Below are positions 12,398-25,855 of a DNA stretch of 64,000 nucleotides, one piece after another (the first letter of the stretch is position 1; every line of letters starts with the position of its first letter). The notes beneath the pieces were generated by a model that was not told the origin of the DNA, did no database searches, and worked only from the letters and a program-made list of their open reading frames with translations. The stretch covers positions 18,563,434 to 18,627,433 of the forward strand of contig OY987227.1 of NCBI GenBank assembly GCA_963920705.1, read 5' to 3'. Position numbers and translations under genes: made by a program. Source of the stretch: Odiellus spinosus (lineage: Eukaryota; Arthropoda; Arachnida; Opiliones; Phalangiidae).

Positions 12398-15300
12398 TCC
12401 AAATCATTAGGTCATTGAACGGATACCGGTATAGAGTGCAAAGTATTCTCTTCCTCCTACGTGAGCATTTTTCTCATTTTTGTCGATGACCGTGTACTTG
12501 TTCGAAAAGAGTTATCTTCTAATGAGGCACCGTCGACCTTGCACGTTTTGTGCCTTGACTTCCGCCCTCTCTTGGAGATTCTTTCGTATCGATATTTCGA
12601 TTGGCCAGTATTTGTCAGATATCGAGAACTAATATGATCCCAAAGGATAGTTACACTTAACTTGCCTTATTAAAAGTATGATAGCAAGGCTAATTAGTAA
12701 TAAGAATTCCGAAGAGAATATACGCTAATTGGGACGATTTCTTAAATTTACCAACCTTTATTTATAGTTCACTAATTAAGCTAATATCCATTATTGAAAT
12801 TTTCCGCGTTATCACGCTTAAAGTTATTAACCCTCGACTGAGGTATGATTAAAAATTAAAAGGGCTCTATAAAGTTTGCGGCTTATTCCAGATAACTCCC
12901 TTTCTAAAGTCAAACTCCTCACACTATTCAATTCTACTTCATAGAAAAAAAATGAAAAATGATCTGAACTTTCGTGTGGATTTTAAACATATAAGAATAA
13001 TAATTTAACGTGAACAGAAATCTCTATAATTCAGACCAAAAAAATTACAAATTATGTAGTACAAACAACAATTCAACCTTGCTCGGGAAATATTTAACTC
13101 GGAAAAGCTAGGTTGGATTTTAACATAATTTGATTTCCATTCATGTACAAACTCACCCGCCATATTGTTTCTGATAAATGAAAAAGGGAACTAGCTGATG
13201 GGACAAATCTGAATTCGATTAGAATAATTATTTCTGCCCCATTCCATTACTAACTATAGTTTGGCAACTAAACTTAATATATACGGTAACGAGACAATAA
13301 AAATCTATTACGTTACGAGGAATAAAATATCGCATCATTTTTCATCCTTTGCTAAATTAGATTTGGTTTCGGAGATAATGCAACGATTTTTCTTATACTC
13401 CGATTGTGTATTCCCTTGAAGTTGATAAATACTATTTCTTTGTTGTATAAATTGATTCGGAAATTAATTTGTTTCGTGAACGTATTTATTCTTCAAATTG
13501 ATTCCATCAATTTCGTAAATTAGATTAAATTAAGGGGAAGATTGTAGGGTAAATTTTTTTCTTATAGCTTGAGGATAAAACATTTTTCGGATCACGTTTC
13601 ACAAAAAGGAGTCTTCCTTAAGTTCATTTAAATGAAGATAATTTATTTAAAGGGTTAATTAAATCTGGAAAAATATATTTTATCGTTAAAATAAATTTAC
13701 TCTGAAAGTAGGCTTAACACTACGTCGATGGAGATTTGAAATCTTTCCGATAATCAATTCCACTCCCCCCCCCCCCTTGAAACAACAAAAGTATATATTC
13801 CTCTTAAGCCTAGTTTTAATAAAACTTGAGCTACCCCCGTCATTGGGGGATTATCGGCTTGATTCCAAACTTCATAGAAAGATGTTAAGCCTAGTAGATA
13901 AATATTTCTAATTTAATATTTATTCGTGAATTACGCCTATTCACCGTTTATTTTCTCTGTTGTTAATTTGAAACGTTAAGCTTTTTTCTAAATTTTGTTA
14001 ATTGTTAATTTGAATTCGTCCTGAAAACATATGTCGATGTAATGCGCATTAAATCCTCTACCGTTTCAAAATACCGTTCCAAGTCCGTCGGTATTGCACG
14101 GTCTCCTTTTCCCGCTTTATCTCACATTCTGTAGTAAAAATCAGTTTGATTTTTCATTTTTAGAAACTTTAGAGCGGAGGGATATTATTATACGTAGACG
14201 TAAAATGCAAAATAGTCAATTAAACTTTGTTTATTTTGACGATATCCATGAAAGTAGGTCATAAATATCCCATTTATATTGGGTCTTAGTTTCCATAGAG
14301 GATATATATACCGTATTCAGCTGAGAACCAATTTGATAATTATTAAGCCTGTATGGTCTCAAGGGGATGATAGAATACTTAATAACATGAAACGATATTC
14401 AATCTTAATTATCATATTTATTTTCTCGTATATGCTAATTTTCATAACTTTTCATCATTACGCCGCGGTTATTATGAGTTTAAAATATTTTTAAAGGTTA
14501 AACTAAGAGCGTCCTTATTTATCTAGTACAATTTCGACACGATTACTTGTTCCAACGGTCGTTACCATGGTTACAAAGCCAGTTTCTCTCCCTTTTGATC
14601 GAAGGAAAAAATAAAACCTTTTTCCTTTTTGAAAATTAACGTAGTCACGCGAATACTATTCAGTATAACAGCGGAAGGGCTTCTAATCTAAACTTTCCGC
14701 CTTGGTTTCCCGCGTTTTTCAAGTCCAGAAGCGTTTTGCTCCCGAAACTCGTAATGAGTCATACTCGGAAGAGGAAAATTATAACACCCAATGCGCCTCC
14801 AAACCTTAGGCTTATTTATATAGGCTTAATTCAGAATCTTTCTCTAGTCTCGAAGGCTATCGCGCCATCTCGGGGATTTTTTTAAGATTTAGGGTACTCG
14901 AGGGAAACCGTATGAAGGACGTTCCGTCCATTTTTCCTTTATATTATATGACCGTTTTGTTCCTACTAAAAGGGAAATTTTTAGGCGTTGACAACTTAGA
15001 AAGCACCAATAGTTCCTGCATTATATGAACCCGATTTACTATGAAATTTCCATACCTTTTAAGAATGCAAAATTTGTCTATAAGTTTTTGATGTTCCTAT
15101 TCAATTTATTTACGCGCGACTTCGGTTTCCCCCATCTTTTAAAAGTTATTTCTTTTACCTCCGTCGAGTGAAAGATTTTAAAATTTGACCAGCATCTTCT
15201 TTCTGCCTATTTCCAACCGGAAATCAGCCCTGAAAGCTTTCATTTCCGCCCGTCTTTTCTCTTAAATTTCATATTTCAAAGTAGAGTTGTCTTGAGTACG

Positions 15301-15577
15301 TGAATTTCCTCGTAACTTAAACTTGGAAAATTTCCATTTTAAAGTGGTTTTAAAATTGTTTCAAATTTAAACGGTCAACGTTCATTTATTTCGAAATTCT
15401 CTCTTGATTCTTTGTAGAGTATATACATAGGTGTTGTGTTTAAAATTATGAAAGCTAAACTCTCTCCAAACCTTTAAGTGTTCGTCATGACTTTTTTTCT
15501 GTGAGGTTTTAAATTATGAATCAATCCACCTCAGTGCTTCTCATTATAATACCAAAACTTCCCCGACAATTTGGTAA

Positions 15578-15660
15578 ATATCTCCTAAATGGTAGCTTTC
15601 CCCTAAACACAACTGTTGTACGCTTGGAACACTTTTACAGGCGTTAAGTTTAGGAGATAT
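15578..15660. repeat. Small inverted repeat
   Basis: ATATCTCCTAAA (15578-15589) and TTTAGGAGATAT (15649-15660) are perfect complements 59 bases apart. Probably a short mobile-element remnant. Confidence 0.5.
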
Positions 15661-15854
15661 ATTTTCAAAAATACCAGTTTTAAGAACTTATTAAACCCAA
15701 AAAAATTAGAGAGATGTAAAATAAAACCTATGCCAATTATACTTAATCAATTTTTATTTATTTTTTATTTATTTTTTTCAATCAATTAACTTTTTCTTAA
15801 TTTCAAAGTTTAATTTTAAAACAAATGTCTATTTTGAATATTAATTTTATTCTT

Positions 15855-15895
15855 ATTATTATTATTATTCATTCATTCATTCATTATTATTATAC
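15855..15895. repeat. Compound microsatellite (TTA)n-(TTCA)n-(TTA)n
   Basis: Several ATT units, then four ATTC units, then ATT units again. A plain mixed microsatellite. Confidence 0.8.
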
Positions 15896-16151
15896 TAACA
15901 AATTTCCACGTGAGTGACGTAAAGAAAGTTGCTCTCCAAATAATAATCGTAATAATAAAAATCCACTCAAGTTTAATCTTAGCCTCTTCTAAACCCTTTC
16001 CCATCCTCTACCATTTGTGACCCTCACCCTCGCGCTACAATACAGTGTCAACTTTCTTAATATTCCCAGAGGCGTAGACCCTTTAAGCCAAATACTAAGT
16101 TCTCGGGAGGGTTAAGAAAGAAGGGCAGTACTAAGCTTATTTCTTTTTCTT

Positions 16152-16177
16152 AAAAAAAAAAAAAAAAAAAAAAAAAA
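16152..16177. repeat. Poly(A) tract, 26 bases
   Basis: An uninterrupted run of A, followed within 60 bases by a C/T-rich stretch. No retroposed gene or SINE is recognisable before it. Confidence 0.85.
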
Positions 16178-17497
16178 CTTTTATTCTAAGCCTTGGCTTT
16201 TATTTTTTCCCATCTCTCTGTGCCTCTCTCTCTATCCTCTTCTTCCTCTATATTGTCTCTATGACTCTTGAGGGGGTGAGAAATCTTCTTTAATCCCCCT
16301 ATCAAGAAAGTTCCATTATATAGTTCTATTCTACATCCATCGATTCGTTTGATATATCTCAAACAATGTGTATTAAGCTGTAAAAGTGTGTTTTATTATA
16401 CTACCGTCTAGCCTTTTTTAATCTTCTTCTCCCTATCATCTCTTCGTTGTTTCTATTTTATAAACGAACACGCGTACCTCCCATGGACATGGGGTGTTCA
16501 GTGAACGTGCTAGGAATGTATACGCGAAGAAAATTTAGACTTCCTCCGGATAACGTTATATATATATTTCTTCTTATTCAAGATTAGTTTCGAAACTATT
16601 TCTTTCAATTATGAGGTTTAGTATTGTGTGTTAATTCGCCTTGCGTATGGCTTTTCTGCAAACTGGTAAAATATTCTGTATAAGTACCCTCAAGGTCCCA
16701 TGCAGGCTTTGGTAAAAAAATTAAGAGGTTAAAAGATAGGATTATATAATCCTCTTTGTCGACTGTGCAGTGTGAAAGTATTCTACAAAGAATAAGCCTA
16801 ATCCTAAATTTATTACATTTCTTTAATTTCATGAAGAGATACGCTATAGGTTAAACCAAGCTTTGTAACTTTGCAAACTTAGGGTGATTATAAAACTAAG
16901 CCAACGTATATCAAACTTATCTTTTAGTCAGATATGTTTTTTTTATAGTTTTTGAAGTTGCTTCTGCCATTTTCTGCTTTATCCAGCCGGGCACACACAT
17001 TCCAGAAACCACCACTTCACGGTAACCGCTTCGTTGGTTTTTAAGATAATAAAATTTTCGTGGGTAACCAGAATTATACTATACTAGATTTAGCCTTTCA
17101 GAGTTATATAGGAACCCCAGAAAATCCTTTTTGGAGTAAAATCAATTATTTTAGCGCTGTTGGGTTTATTTTTATCATTTTTTTTTTTTATTATTTTTTT
17201 CCACTATGACGTTCGGAAATTGGAGAGTATAAAATGTGGTCGTGCTTATCACGGGGAATCCGTTTCACGCTTGAGAATTTAATCTGGGATATGGAAACAA
17301 AATTGCGGGCCCTCTTAAAAGTGCATACGGTATTTTTTGGGTCTAATGGTAATGATTTTATTTTTGGGGTTGTTTGAATGCTGCACGAAATGAAATTTTG
17401 AAAAGGTTTTTAGTCTAGAAGAAACGGAGTTATTATGGTTTAAAATAGGAAAATTCCTTCTTTATATATTTAAAAAATCGTTGATATAATTGCTTAA

Positions 17498-17590
17498 AGG
17501 GAGAATGCAACCAAACAAGTGATTTTGAAATAAATTTCAAACTTACTCTCATTTTATTAACGCCATGTTTTAAGTTTAGCTTTAGTGTCG
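17498..17590. mobile_element. Family A MITE fragment (left end only)
   Basis: TTAA (17494-17497) is followed by AGGGAGAATGCAACC and ACAAGTGATTTTG, the exact left terminus of family A. After about 60 bases the match is lost, apart from AAATTTCAAACTTAC. The right limit is approximate. Confidence 0.65.
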
Positions 17591-19807
17591 GACAGACAGA
17601 CATTGTTATTCGGATAATTATATATTTTGAACATAGTATTAGATAGTGTTAAAAATTCCATATTCAAAATTTTACATTTTCAGATCAAATTTTATCGTCT
17701 ATAAGAAATCTAAAAATTAAGTTATGGAAAATTTTCCACTCCATTTAATTCAAGCTCCCTTTAATTCGGTGAGGCTTCATTAGGAAACCTCTACCACTTT
17801 ATTTTGGCTATAAAATGAAATGAGTATCTTTCCATTTTTATTGTTCATCAAGCTTTAAATTTTCAAATTCGACCCAATCACGCGATCTCTTACACCATTG
17901 CTTGGTACTAAAGCGTAGCATTTAAATATCTCTCTATGGTAGCTTTAGTAATTTGTTCCTTCCGAAGGTTGCATACTTCATCCATGTTCAAAAATATTTT
18001 ATCCATGGTTAGAGGCCTGTAAAACTAAGTTTTCTCGACTTTTAAATTGTATTTAAGCAAAGTAACGTTATATATTTTGGTTACCATGAAACCAAGCTTT
18101 TTGTAATTGCCTTATTGTACTTTCGACCTTCGGGCGTGTTGAATGATTACGAAACGGGTAGAAGTTTCAGAATAAAGAATCTATTTTTAGACTAAAATGT
18201 CGCTTTAGGGCAAGAAAACTTGTCTCGAAATTTCAAGAAACGAGAGTTTTAGAAAAAAGAAAGAAAGAGAGTTGATAAAAAGAAAGATGTGTCTCCTGAA
18301 GGGTTCTGCGAAGCGTGATGCTCTAGAGGAATCAATTTAAAGACATGTCAATTTTAGCTCTTTTCTTCTTTCACACAACTTTTTTTTTGGTATGGAAATG
18401 CTTTAGGGTGGTTCTTCTATACGTTTTAGTAAGAAGTGAGTAGGGGTACGAAAGACCACCCTCTTAGCTTGACAAAGTTTTCACTCTTCATTAAATAACA
18501 ATGTTTTAAGCCTTGGACAGTTCGAGTAGAGCCACTCACTTAACCCGTAAGGGAATTTGTACCTTTTCTTTCTTTTTTTTTTTTTTTTTTAATATTACGT
18601 TTCTTTTAGGAGGTACTATTAATTTTGTGTGATTAACCGATATATGGCCTAGTGTATTTTGATCATTTAAAGTCAAACTGTCACAAGTCGAAATTGTTTT
18701 TGGAACGTCTACCCATGATGTTTATACTTTTTTCATACAATTAAAAAACACATTAAATCTTTTAAACCTCTTGGTTTACGCGTTTATAAGAAACTTCAAA
18801 CATAATTAACGATAATTTCTATACGAAAGGTACAACTTTATGTATTAAGTGCTGCAAAAGGTCCTATTATTCCTATGAAAAAATCTACGCGCTTTGATAG
18901 AAAGTCTACAATTTAGGCGGTAAATTCAAATTTCGGGAAATTCAAAAATATCCGGAAACGAAGTTTAACGATCAAGACAGACGTATACTTATATTTGATA
19001 TGAATAATATTGGCACGAATTATAATCCAGCCAAAACAAAACCATTACCGTAATGTTATAAGTAATGATCCAAACCATTAAAGTTCATACTACTTCTCCC
19101 CAAACAATTATGTTTGTTTAGACCAGAGTTAGCAGTAGCTATTCCCTGTCAAAATGACGTGGTTTAAAAAAGCGAACGTTTTTATATTAATTAGTTAAAT
19201 GGCTTAATCGTATACGGAATATATTATTATAATTACTGAGATTATAATAGCGAAACGATGTCTTTCTTCACTTAAATAAATTTTCGTATTTAAAACGCTA
19301 AGCCTAAAAAATTGAAATTCATTCTTGCACCATCTTTTCGATTTTAATTAAAAGCCGCTCGTTTTTAATAAAATCTCGCACTTCTATAGTCTATTTTTTC
19401 CGAATGAAGTTTAACAGCGTTTATCAGTTCGCTTTAGCTTTTCTCATATTGCTAACGTCAGGTGTAAACTTTATTGTTCCTTACCGACCGACAGACGTTC
19501 ATAGAGAATAATGTACGATCTTTCAGTAATATAGCTTTGATATGAAACAATAACTGTACTTAATATTCAAACCATAAAACTCAATTATTCTCTAATTCAA
19601 ATAATGTAGAGTAAGTACCTGTATATCGAAAATAGTAATTTTCATTTCTATGACCCATAAATTAAGTCCGTTGCATTACAGTAATGACAGCTGGTAATTA
19701 CAAATTAGAAGGTGGATGGAAAAATAAATTAAAATTACGAGATAAGCGTTGGCCTTTAATTCTTCCTGTTCTGCCAATTTGGGAAAATAGCTCATTCCCC
19801 TTACGCC

Positions 19808-19850
19808 ATCTCTCTCTATCTCTCTCTCTCTCTCGTTCTCTTTCAATGGG
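19808..19850. repeat. (CT)n microsatellite
   Basis: A run of TCTCTC with single-base interruptions. The short reading frames over it on both strands come from this repeat. Confidence 0.85.
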
Positions 19851-19885
19851 ATTGTCGTTTGTAGTATCTTCACTATACTATATAC

Positions 19886-20632
19886 TGTAGCCCCAACTTA
19901 TTGGAGAATACGGGGCCTACTTTAATGCTAAGCCCTGGGTCGTTTGCAGCCTTAGGAAGTTAGGACCACGGCCTCTCTCGATAAGAATTACCCCTTGGGT
20001 TTATCCGTCTACAACGACCTCTTCGTTCTCTCTAAGTCTCCAGGGACGCGTCACCGCGTGACACAATGGAGTCTTTACCTCCTACGCCACTAAACCCAAA
20101 GCTCCGATGAAGGCGCTAGAATGATACAGGAACTCCTGGGAGTACAGGGAAACCCGGCGAATGAGGCATTGGTAGGGGAACGGTGAAAAAAAGGCAGTTT
20201 ATTAGACACACGCGGCTACCTTCAGAGCCGCATATATATTGCTCGGTATAGACTACCAGTTAAGGTATTTTCTATGGCTATTAGAGACAATAACTGTGTT
20301 GTGCTCCAATATTAAATCTTTTCAGTGTTTCTTCTTGGATAAACTATAGTATAGAAGAGATAGAAACCCGATCAATGTCAGCTTAGTGTCGTCTATTTTT
20401 GAGCTTGAAAAATATTTAGTACATGTATTTAAATCTTCTTAAATAAAACTGTAGTACAAGTCTGTTCGATCTTTAGGAATCAACAAAGGGATGTTGGGAG
20501 CTAGTGAGGAAAAAAAACGGTAAATGGTCGCTTAGTTTTTATCACTCCCTACCTCCCCCTTTCTCTCTATCTCTCTAGTTTGATAGCAGACGTTATTCAG
20601 TAATGTTTCCTGGATTATTTAGCTACTAAACA
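19886..20632. other. Possible solo LTR (weak)
   Basis: A less AT-rich 747-bp stretch starts TGTAGCCCC and ends CTAAACA. The same five bases, TATAC, stand on both sides (19881-19885 and 20633-20637). A TATATATTGCTCGGTATAGAC segment split by one base from a later AATATTAAATC could be promoter and polyadenylation parts of an LTR. A five-base match can easily be chance. A direct repeat near 20460 and 20640 does not fit this model. Confidence 0.2.
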
Positions 20633-20680
20633 TATACTCAGTCTGTTCGAGCTTTAGGTATCAATGAACGGATGTAAGTA
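20458..20680. repeat. Diverged direct repeat about 183 bases apart
   Basis: GTCTGTTCGATCTTTAGG with ATCAACAAAGGGATG near 20460 recurs as GTCTGTTCGAGCTTTAGG with ATCAATGAACGGATG near 20642. It could be a local tandem duplication or part of a transposon end. Confidence 0.6.
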
Positions 20681-23600
20681 TAGAAAAGGCTTAGAAACTA
20701 AGTACTCAATACCTCGAGGCTGCGACGCTTCTACAGTATCCAGTCTTGTTCCTCGAATAAAGTAAAATCAGTTCAACTTGTAAGTGTTAACGAAGTTTGT
20801 GTTGGAAGAAGAAGAAAAGGATGGTAAAAGGATGCTTAGAAATGCATTCAAACGATGTGGTTCTGTCTATTCAGTCCTGAATTTTTAACAGAGGGTGAGG
20901 ACTACATCAGGGAGAACTCAGCAATACCCTTTGCCCAAATGGAGATTAAGGATAGTCGGGCTTTCATTAAAATTCAATACACGGTCGGTAGCCTGCCTGG
21001 ACCTATCCGCTTTAGATTGGTATCTTTAGAAATAGCGCGCTTATACGTTCGTGCAGTGTCCTTTTTACCTATATCCGCTGTACGCGCTCATCAAGGCCGA
21101 TGTACCGGTACGCCTTTAATCTAGAGTCTGAAAAGTAGGCTTTAAGTCCAGCTGGGGAAAGTAATTAAATAAGACTTCCTCTATTATAATAGTAATCGAT
21201 TATCGAAGGACCCTGGTCCCTGGCTGGATTACCTTTCTATTGCGCAGTTACTGAAAGAAAAAAAGTAATTTTGATTTAATGGCTGTGTAAGAGAATTAAT
21301 TAAATTTGCTGGGGATGAAAAAAAAATATATAATATTTTTAATTTCAATTTTAGATTAAATTTGATGAAAATGGTGTATGATTCTGTAGTATTTACTTTT
21401 AAACCATATAATATGTAACATTGTGTTAAACCGTGAATGCTTCATATTTGACTAAATTTTGATGTACATAACTAGAACCAAATACTGACTTAAATAGACC
21501 AGGATCGAAACTTGGATTTAAAATGGATAATTATTCTTTATTAATAGTAAGGCCAAGTCATTGGAAACAAATCTCCAAATATATTTTATTTTGAAATACA
21601 AAACAAAATAAAAACCAAATCTTTAAGTTATTTAAATTCGTAGCTAATCCATTTTTAAGATTAACTCGAAATTCTCCTAGCCAGATTTTCTAGTTCCTCT
21701 AGATGTTTAGTGCGTATAGTAAAATCTTTATTTCCGTGAAAGCCTAGTTATGACCCTCATAATTATCTGATAGGTGAAGGGATTATACGGTTGGCCAAAA
21801 TCTCTTCATTATCTCCAACTGTAAAATTATTTTTAAATTTCAAAATATCCCAAAATTAGGTTCGAACTGTCAGATTTTTACCTAAAATTCAGTACAATCC
21901 CTTCGGAGAGAATTGAATGCCATCTTTAGATCTGTATTATTTCTATTACGCACAATGATGAAACCCATTATCAAAATTTCTCTTGTTAATCTCAAATCGT
22001 GTCTAAAATTGAGTTTCTATTATGTTCTTCATTTCTCTCAGATTTTCCGAAACGTTGAATAGGTCACGAAATCACGTCTCTCAAAAATTTTGTTATCAAA
22101 GACCTCGCTAATATTCCAATATAAATCTATCTAGACATTGCGTAAAAGGTATAAATTACCACGATAAAGTATAGGCCTTTCATCAAGGCGCTATAGCTCG
22201 CGAGAAACGACGATTTGTTTGACCGAAATTAATCTTTAAGAATAAGAGGTCTCCCCTTCCATTCACTTCGTTTCCCGTACAACTAGTGGCTCCCTTTTGT
22301 CGCCTAGACACGGTATCTCGATTAATCATTCGGGCGTCTAGCGCCCTCTTCTCTTCTTCCCATCTGAAAAGGGTTAGTTGCTAGATATAATTTCAGAGAT
22401 TTTGTTTTGAGTATTTACAGTTAGGCTTAGCATTTAGATTTAAAAGTTAAGCTTAGCATTTCGATTTAAAAGTTAGGCTAAGCATTTAGATTTAAAAGTT
22501 CGGCTTTATCAGTTATCAGTTGATTTAAGTTAGGTTTAGAAAATATAGTGGTTACTTATTATTAGAAGTTAGGCTTAGCAGTTCAAAAGATAGACTTGAC
22601 ATTTAGATTTAGAAGTTATTCTCATTAGTCTTAAGAAAAAAGTTCTTCAAACAATGGCGTAAAATGTCATATAACCTTTTTTTTGGACCACAAGTTTGTA
22701 GTATACGAAGGATCCTAATCCTGTTCCTAGCCTTTCATACACATACCTCGTTATTTTTGTAAATTAACAGTTTTGGCCGTTTACGTTGGAACGTCAAAAA
22801 ATTCGAACAAGTTTTGTCTTTTATGGTCTCCCCGTATTAAGAGTTGTTTTTTTTTCTTCTTTCTTTTTAGGAGCCTTGCTCAGCAAAGAAGTTTTAACTC
22901 TATAGGGGATAGAATTCCCCTAGAGTAATATTATAAGCTTCTCTGTCCGATTTTTTATTCCACCAATTCCGTATAAGGCGCGTATAAGAAAGAGCGGAAA
23001 ATCCTATTGCCCTATATTTTAGCCCTCTCGAGACACTTTCTATGGGGATTTCGCGACGTATCTCGTTAACAGAATACGGTATAAAACGCGTTATGGCTAT
23101 TGTTTGATAAAAACCCAAAAAAAGTCATTCCGGTTCGCACCTGACTCTGAAAGTTAGTATAGCTCTGACGTTTTTTGAGTTTAAATTGATCTGCTTTGTT
23201 TTACTTCTGTATGAATATGGTTGTAAATTCAAAATGAAAATCGAAACATATATAGTCTATTCCACCTTGATTTTGCATAGCTCTAGCTTACAAAGAGAAG
23301 ACTAAGGTTTTTTATGATATGATATGATAGCAAATAAGAATTTTTATTACAAGAATCTGTAGGTGTTAATATTTTACGAATTTTATTGGTTCTGAAAGAT
23401 AGCGCCACGAGTTTTCTCCTATATTTTTTAAAGTTTTGATCCCTATTTACCATATTTTATGGATTTTGTTGGAATATCTCTACATTAACAAAATCGTTAG
23501 CCTCGGTGTGTTTTTATCTGATTTTAAGTTTTTATTTTAAACTGCAAATGTGTGAGAAATCTGCCGACCTTGAAAGGCGAATTACAAATAATGCTAACGT

Positions 23601-25317
23601 ACGTAGGAAAATAGTAATAAAAAAGTTTAATTAGGGCCTTATTTTTCATTAAATTATCTATTATTCCATGAGCCTTAAAATATTTGCGAATTACCTAGCA
23701 TATAACCAACTTTTTTGGTGTCTCAAACAAGTCAAAAAGTTGAATTATGTATCTGAACAGGCCCCTTTGCTCTCACATTCAAACCATTTAGGAGAACGGA
23801 CTAAAGTGGTCTTGGTCTTGATCTATTTACTGCCCAGTTCGTGTGGTAATTTTGCTTCGGAACTCCACCTTCTTGCAAAGCTTTTTAATTTTGGTCGCGG
23901 AAATTGCTAGGTAAATATTGGTCACCTTCTTTTCTATACGACGAAACCATTAGTCCCCATTAATTGACTAGGAAAACGAATTTGATTTACCTATATCCCC
24001 TTTTAGCTATCTTAGCTGTCTTTATAGTTCCTAGTGTGGGTACGTGGGTTAACGGAAGTGGCCTGATTACTGAGCGTGAAGAAGGGCGGGTAAATAGGCT
24101 TAAGTGTAAAGTTTTGTTTCGTGAAGTACCATTTGTTGTGTCCTTCTTTTCGGCAAACGCATATACCGTAAAGATTTATGAAACGTGTGAAACAATTTTT
24201 CAAAAACGTCTTTTATCGTGTTTTTACCTTTATTCCTCGACCCGTAAGGATGTTTAGAGAAAAAAAAATATTTTATAAGATATTTTTTATTCGTTATTTA
24301 TGGATAATGGTTCCCTATGACCCGTTTGATCTTTACTGTATTCGTATTCAAGGGGAGTTGAAAAAACTTTCTTACATAATCGGTTTAACGTTGTGTATCA
24401 GTCCTCTGATTTTATCCTTTTAAACACTAGCTTATCTATCATGTCATGTCGGTATGCATGGCTCCCAGCCATTTCCAAAACTAGTATTCAAGGGCAAGTT
24501 TGCATGGAGTATTTTTATTTTTTATATTTTTTGCACCGCCTTTTATCAAATGTTAAAATTTTATCCAATCACCGAGCCCTATATCCCTGCCGTATGAAAA
24601 CATTTAATCAATGGGATGCCTTTAAGTCATTTTCCAACTCTGCTAAGCCTAACGTTCGAATAAGTGTTAAAATTTGGTTTAATTTGACGAGAAATGTGCC
24701 AGTTTTAATATCTAGCTAATAATCGCTTGAAAATTGTTTTTTTTAATCTTATATATATTAAACACGGCGCGAAAGTAAATCATCAAATTACAGACGCGCA
24801 TTTTGGCGCCAAATATTTCTTGTCACCGATAGTTATCGTTCATTTTTTTGAATGATTTTCTTACTGAGATATTAACATTTACCATTCCTGGATCAAGAGA
24901 GAAAGATCAATTTAGTTATCGATTTATTGCCTTGGAAGATTATTTCGGATATGTCAAATGAACAATCATCCTTATTTATTACCCGTATCTAAATCACAAA
25001 AAAAAAAAACTGATAAATTGGGTTTTGTTTTGTCTTTTAGATACAAAAAGAGTTACGTAGAAAGAAAAACAATATTAAGTAGCGTCGGAATTTCAAATTT
25101 ACGACTTAAGGGGATGATTTCTCTTGAATAAACGGTTAAATTCTTGTGAAAAATTTAGTTTTGGATAACATCGAAATGAATACTGAATGATTTAGTACCT
25201 ACGCTAAAGATTAATAAAGTAAATTATTAAATTAAATGGAAAAAAATCCATAAATCTCACGAGTGTCCTCCTTTCGATAATAATTTACTTCGTATCAAAT
25301 GAACGTTCAAAAGTTAA
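20681..25317. other. Gene-free stretch
   Basis: It holds the minisatellite and a run of overlapping plus-strand open frames at 23668-24719 that match no family and mostly lack ATG starts. No exon with known protein similarity is seen. Confidence 0.55.
22420..22500. repeat. 26-bp minisatellite, three units plus scattered relics
   Basis: The unit starts GTTAGGCTTAGCATTTAG and ends with ATTTAAAA; starts fall at 22420, 22446, 22472 and 22498, each 26 bases apart. Diverged pieces (AAGTTAGGCTTAGCAGTTC, GACTTGACATTTAGATTTAG) continue to about 22620. Confidence 0.88.
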
Positions 25318-25855
25318 AAGTGAGGCTGTCACAGATTTCTCAAGTTCTAAATGAAATTTGAGTAGCATTATCGAAAGAGTTAAAAACGATTCAATATATT
25401 TATTAGTATGTTTCAGAAACAATTACTGGAACAGTCAAAATAAACATTTTGTGTATATGAGCACCATTTTCGAGTTTTTAAAACAAAAATTAACAGCAAA
25501 TACAACGTCATCACTCTTGGTCGCGTGGATATTGTAGAGCCTAGCTGATTCTCGCGTATTTTGACACGTGATAAAGCTACTTTCGTGCGGTCTTTTTTGT
25601 GAAATTACTTAATCCAGAAAGTTCTATCTTTAGTATGAAAATTATCGTTAATTAGTACGTTCCAATATCTATGTCATCAAGTATTTAAAATAATTCTAAA
25701 TTTTTTGGGCAGTTTCATTTTGAAGTTTCTTAAAAACGCCTCATCTCAAAGGTGTAAAATTTTGAATATGTCTTTTTAATGGTATGATGTACTAAGATAA
25801 AACAAAGTATAATCCATAGATCTTTGAAAATACCATGGTAGAAGACTGTCTCGCT
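25318..25855. mobile_element. Family B MITE, near-complete
   Basis: TTAA is on both sides (25314-25317 and 25856-25859). The ends are AGTGAGGCTGTCACAGATTT and GAAGACTGTCTCGCT. Internal marks are ATTTGAGTAGCATTATCG, CGTCATCACTCTTGGTCGCG and GCGGTCTTTTTTGTGAAATT. About 540 bases, non-coding. Confidence 0.85.

Larger units (their letters stand above)
7426..19885. other. Gene-free stretch
   Basis: Apart from the family A, B and C elements, fold-backs and simple repeats listed, nothing is recognised. A run of about ten C lies near 13770. A tRNA-like word near 7850 lacks the rest of a tRNA. Confidence 0.6.

Noticed and set aside
12164-12410. Open frames on both strands at the same place
   Set aside because: An imperfect fold-back explains why both strands stay open. 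No domain was recognised and there are no splice-consistent neighbours.
20855-21124. 89-codon open frame starting with ATG
   Set aside because: No recognisable domain, signal peptide or splice partner. The phase and sequence do not fit the missing prohormone-4 exon.
22420-22500. CRISPR-like regular repeats
   Set aside because: The units are contiguous, without spacers, in a eukaryotic genome; this is a minisatellite.
23964-24257. Signal-peptide-like frame (LLAILAVFIVP) as the first exon of prohormone-4
   Set aside because: It does not start with ATG and contains no IDLSRF-like peptide or dibasic cleavage site in the right place.
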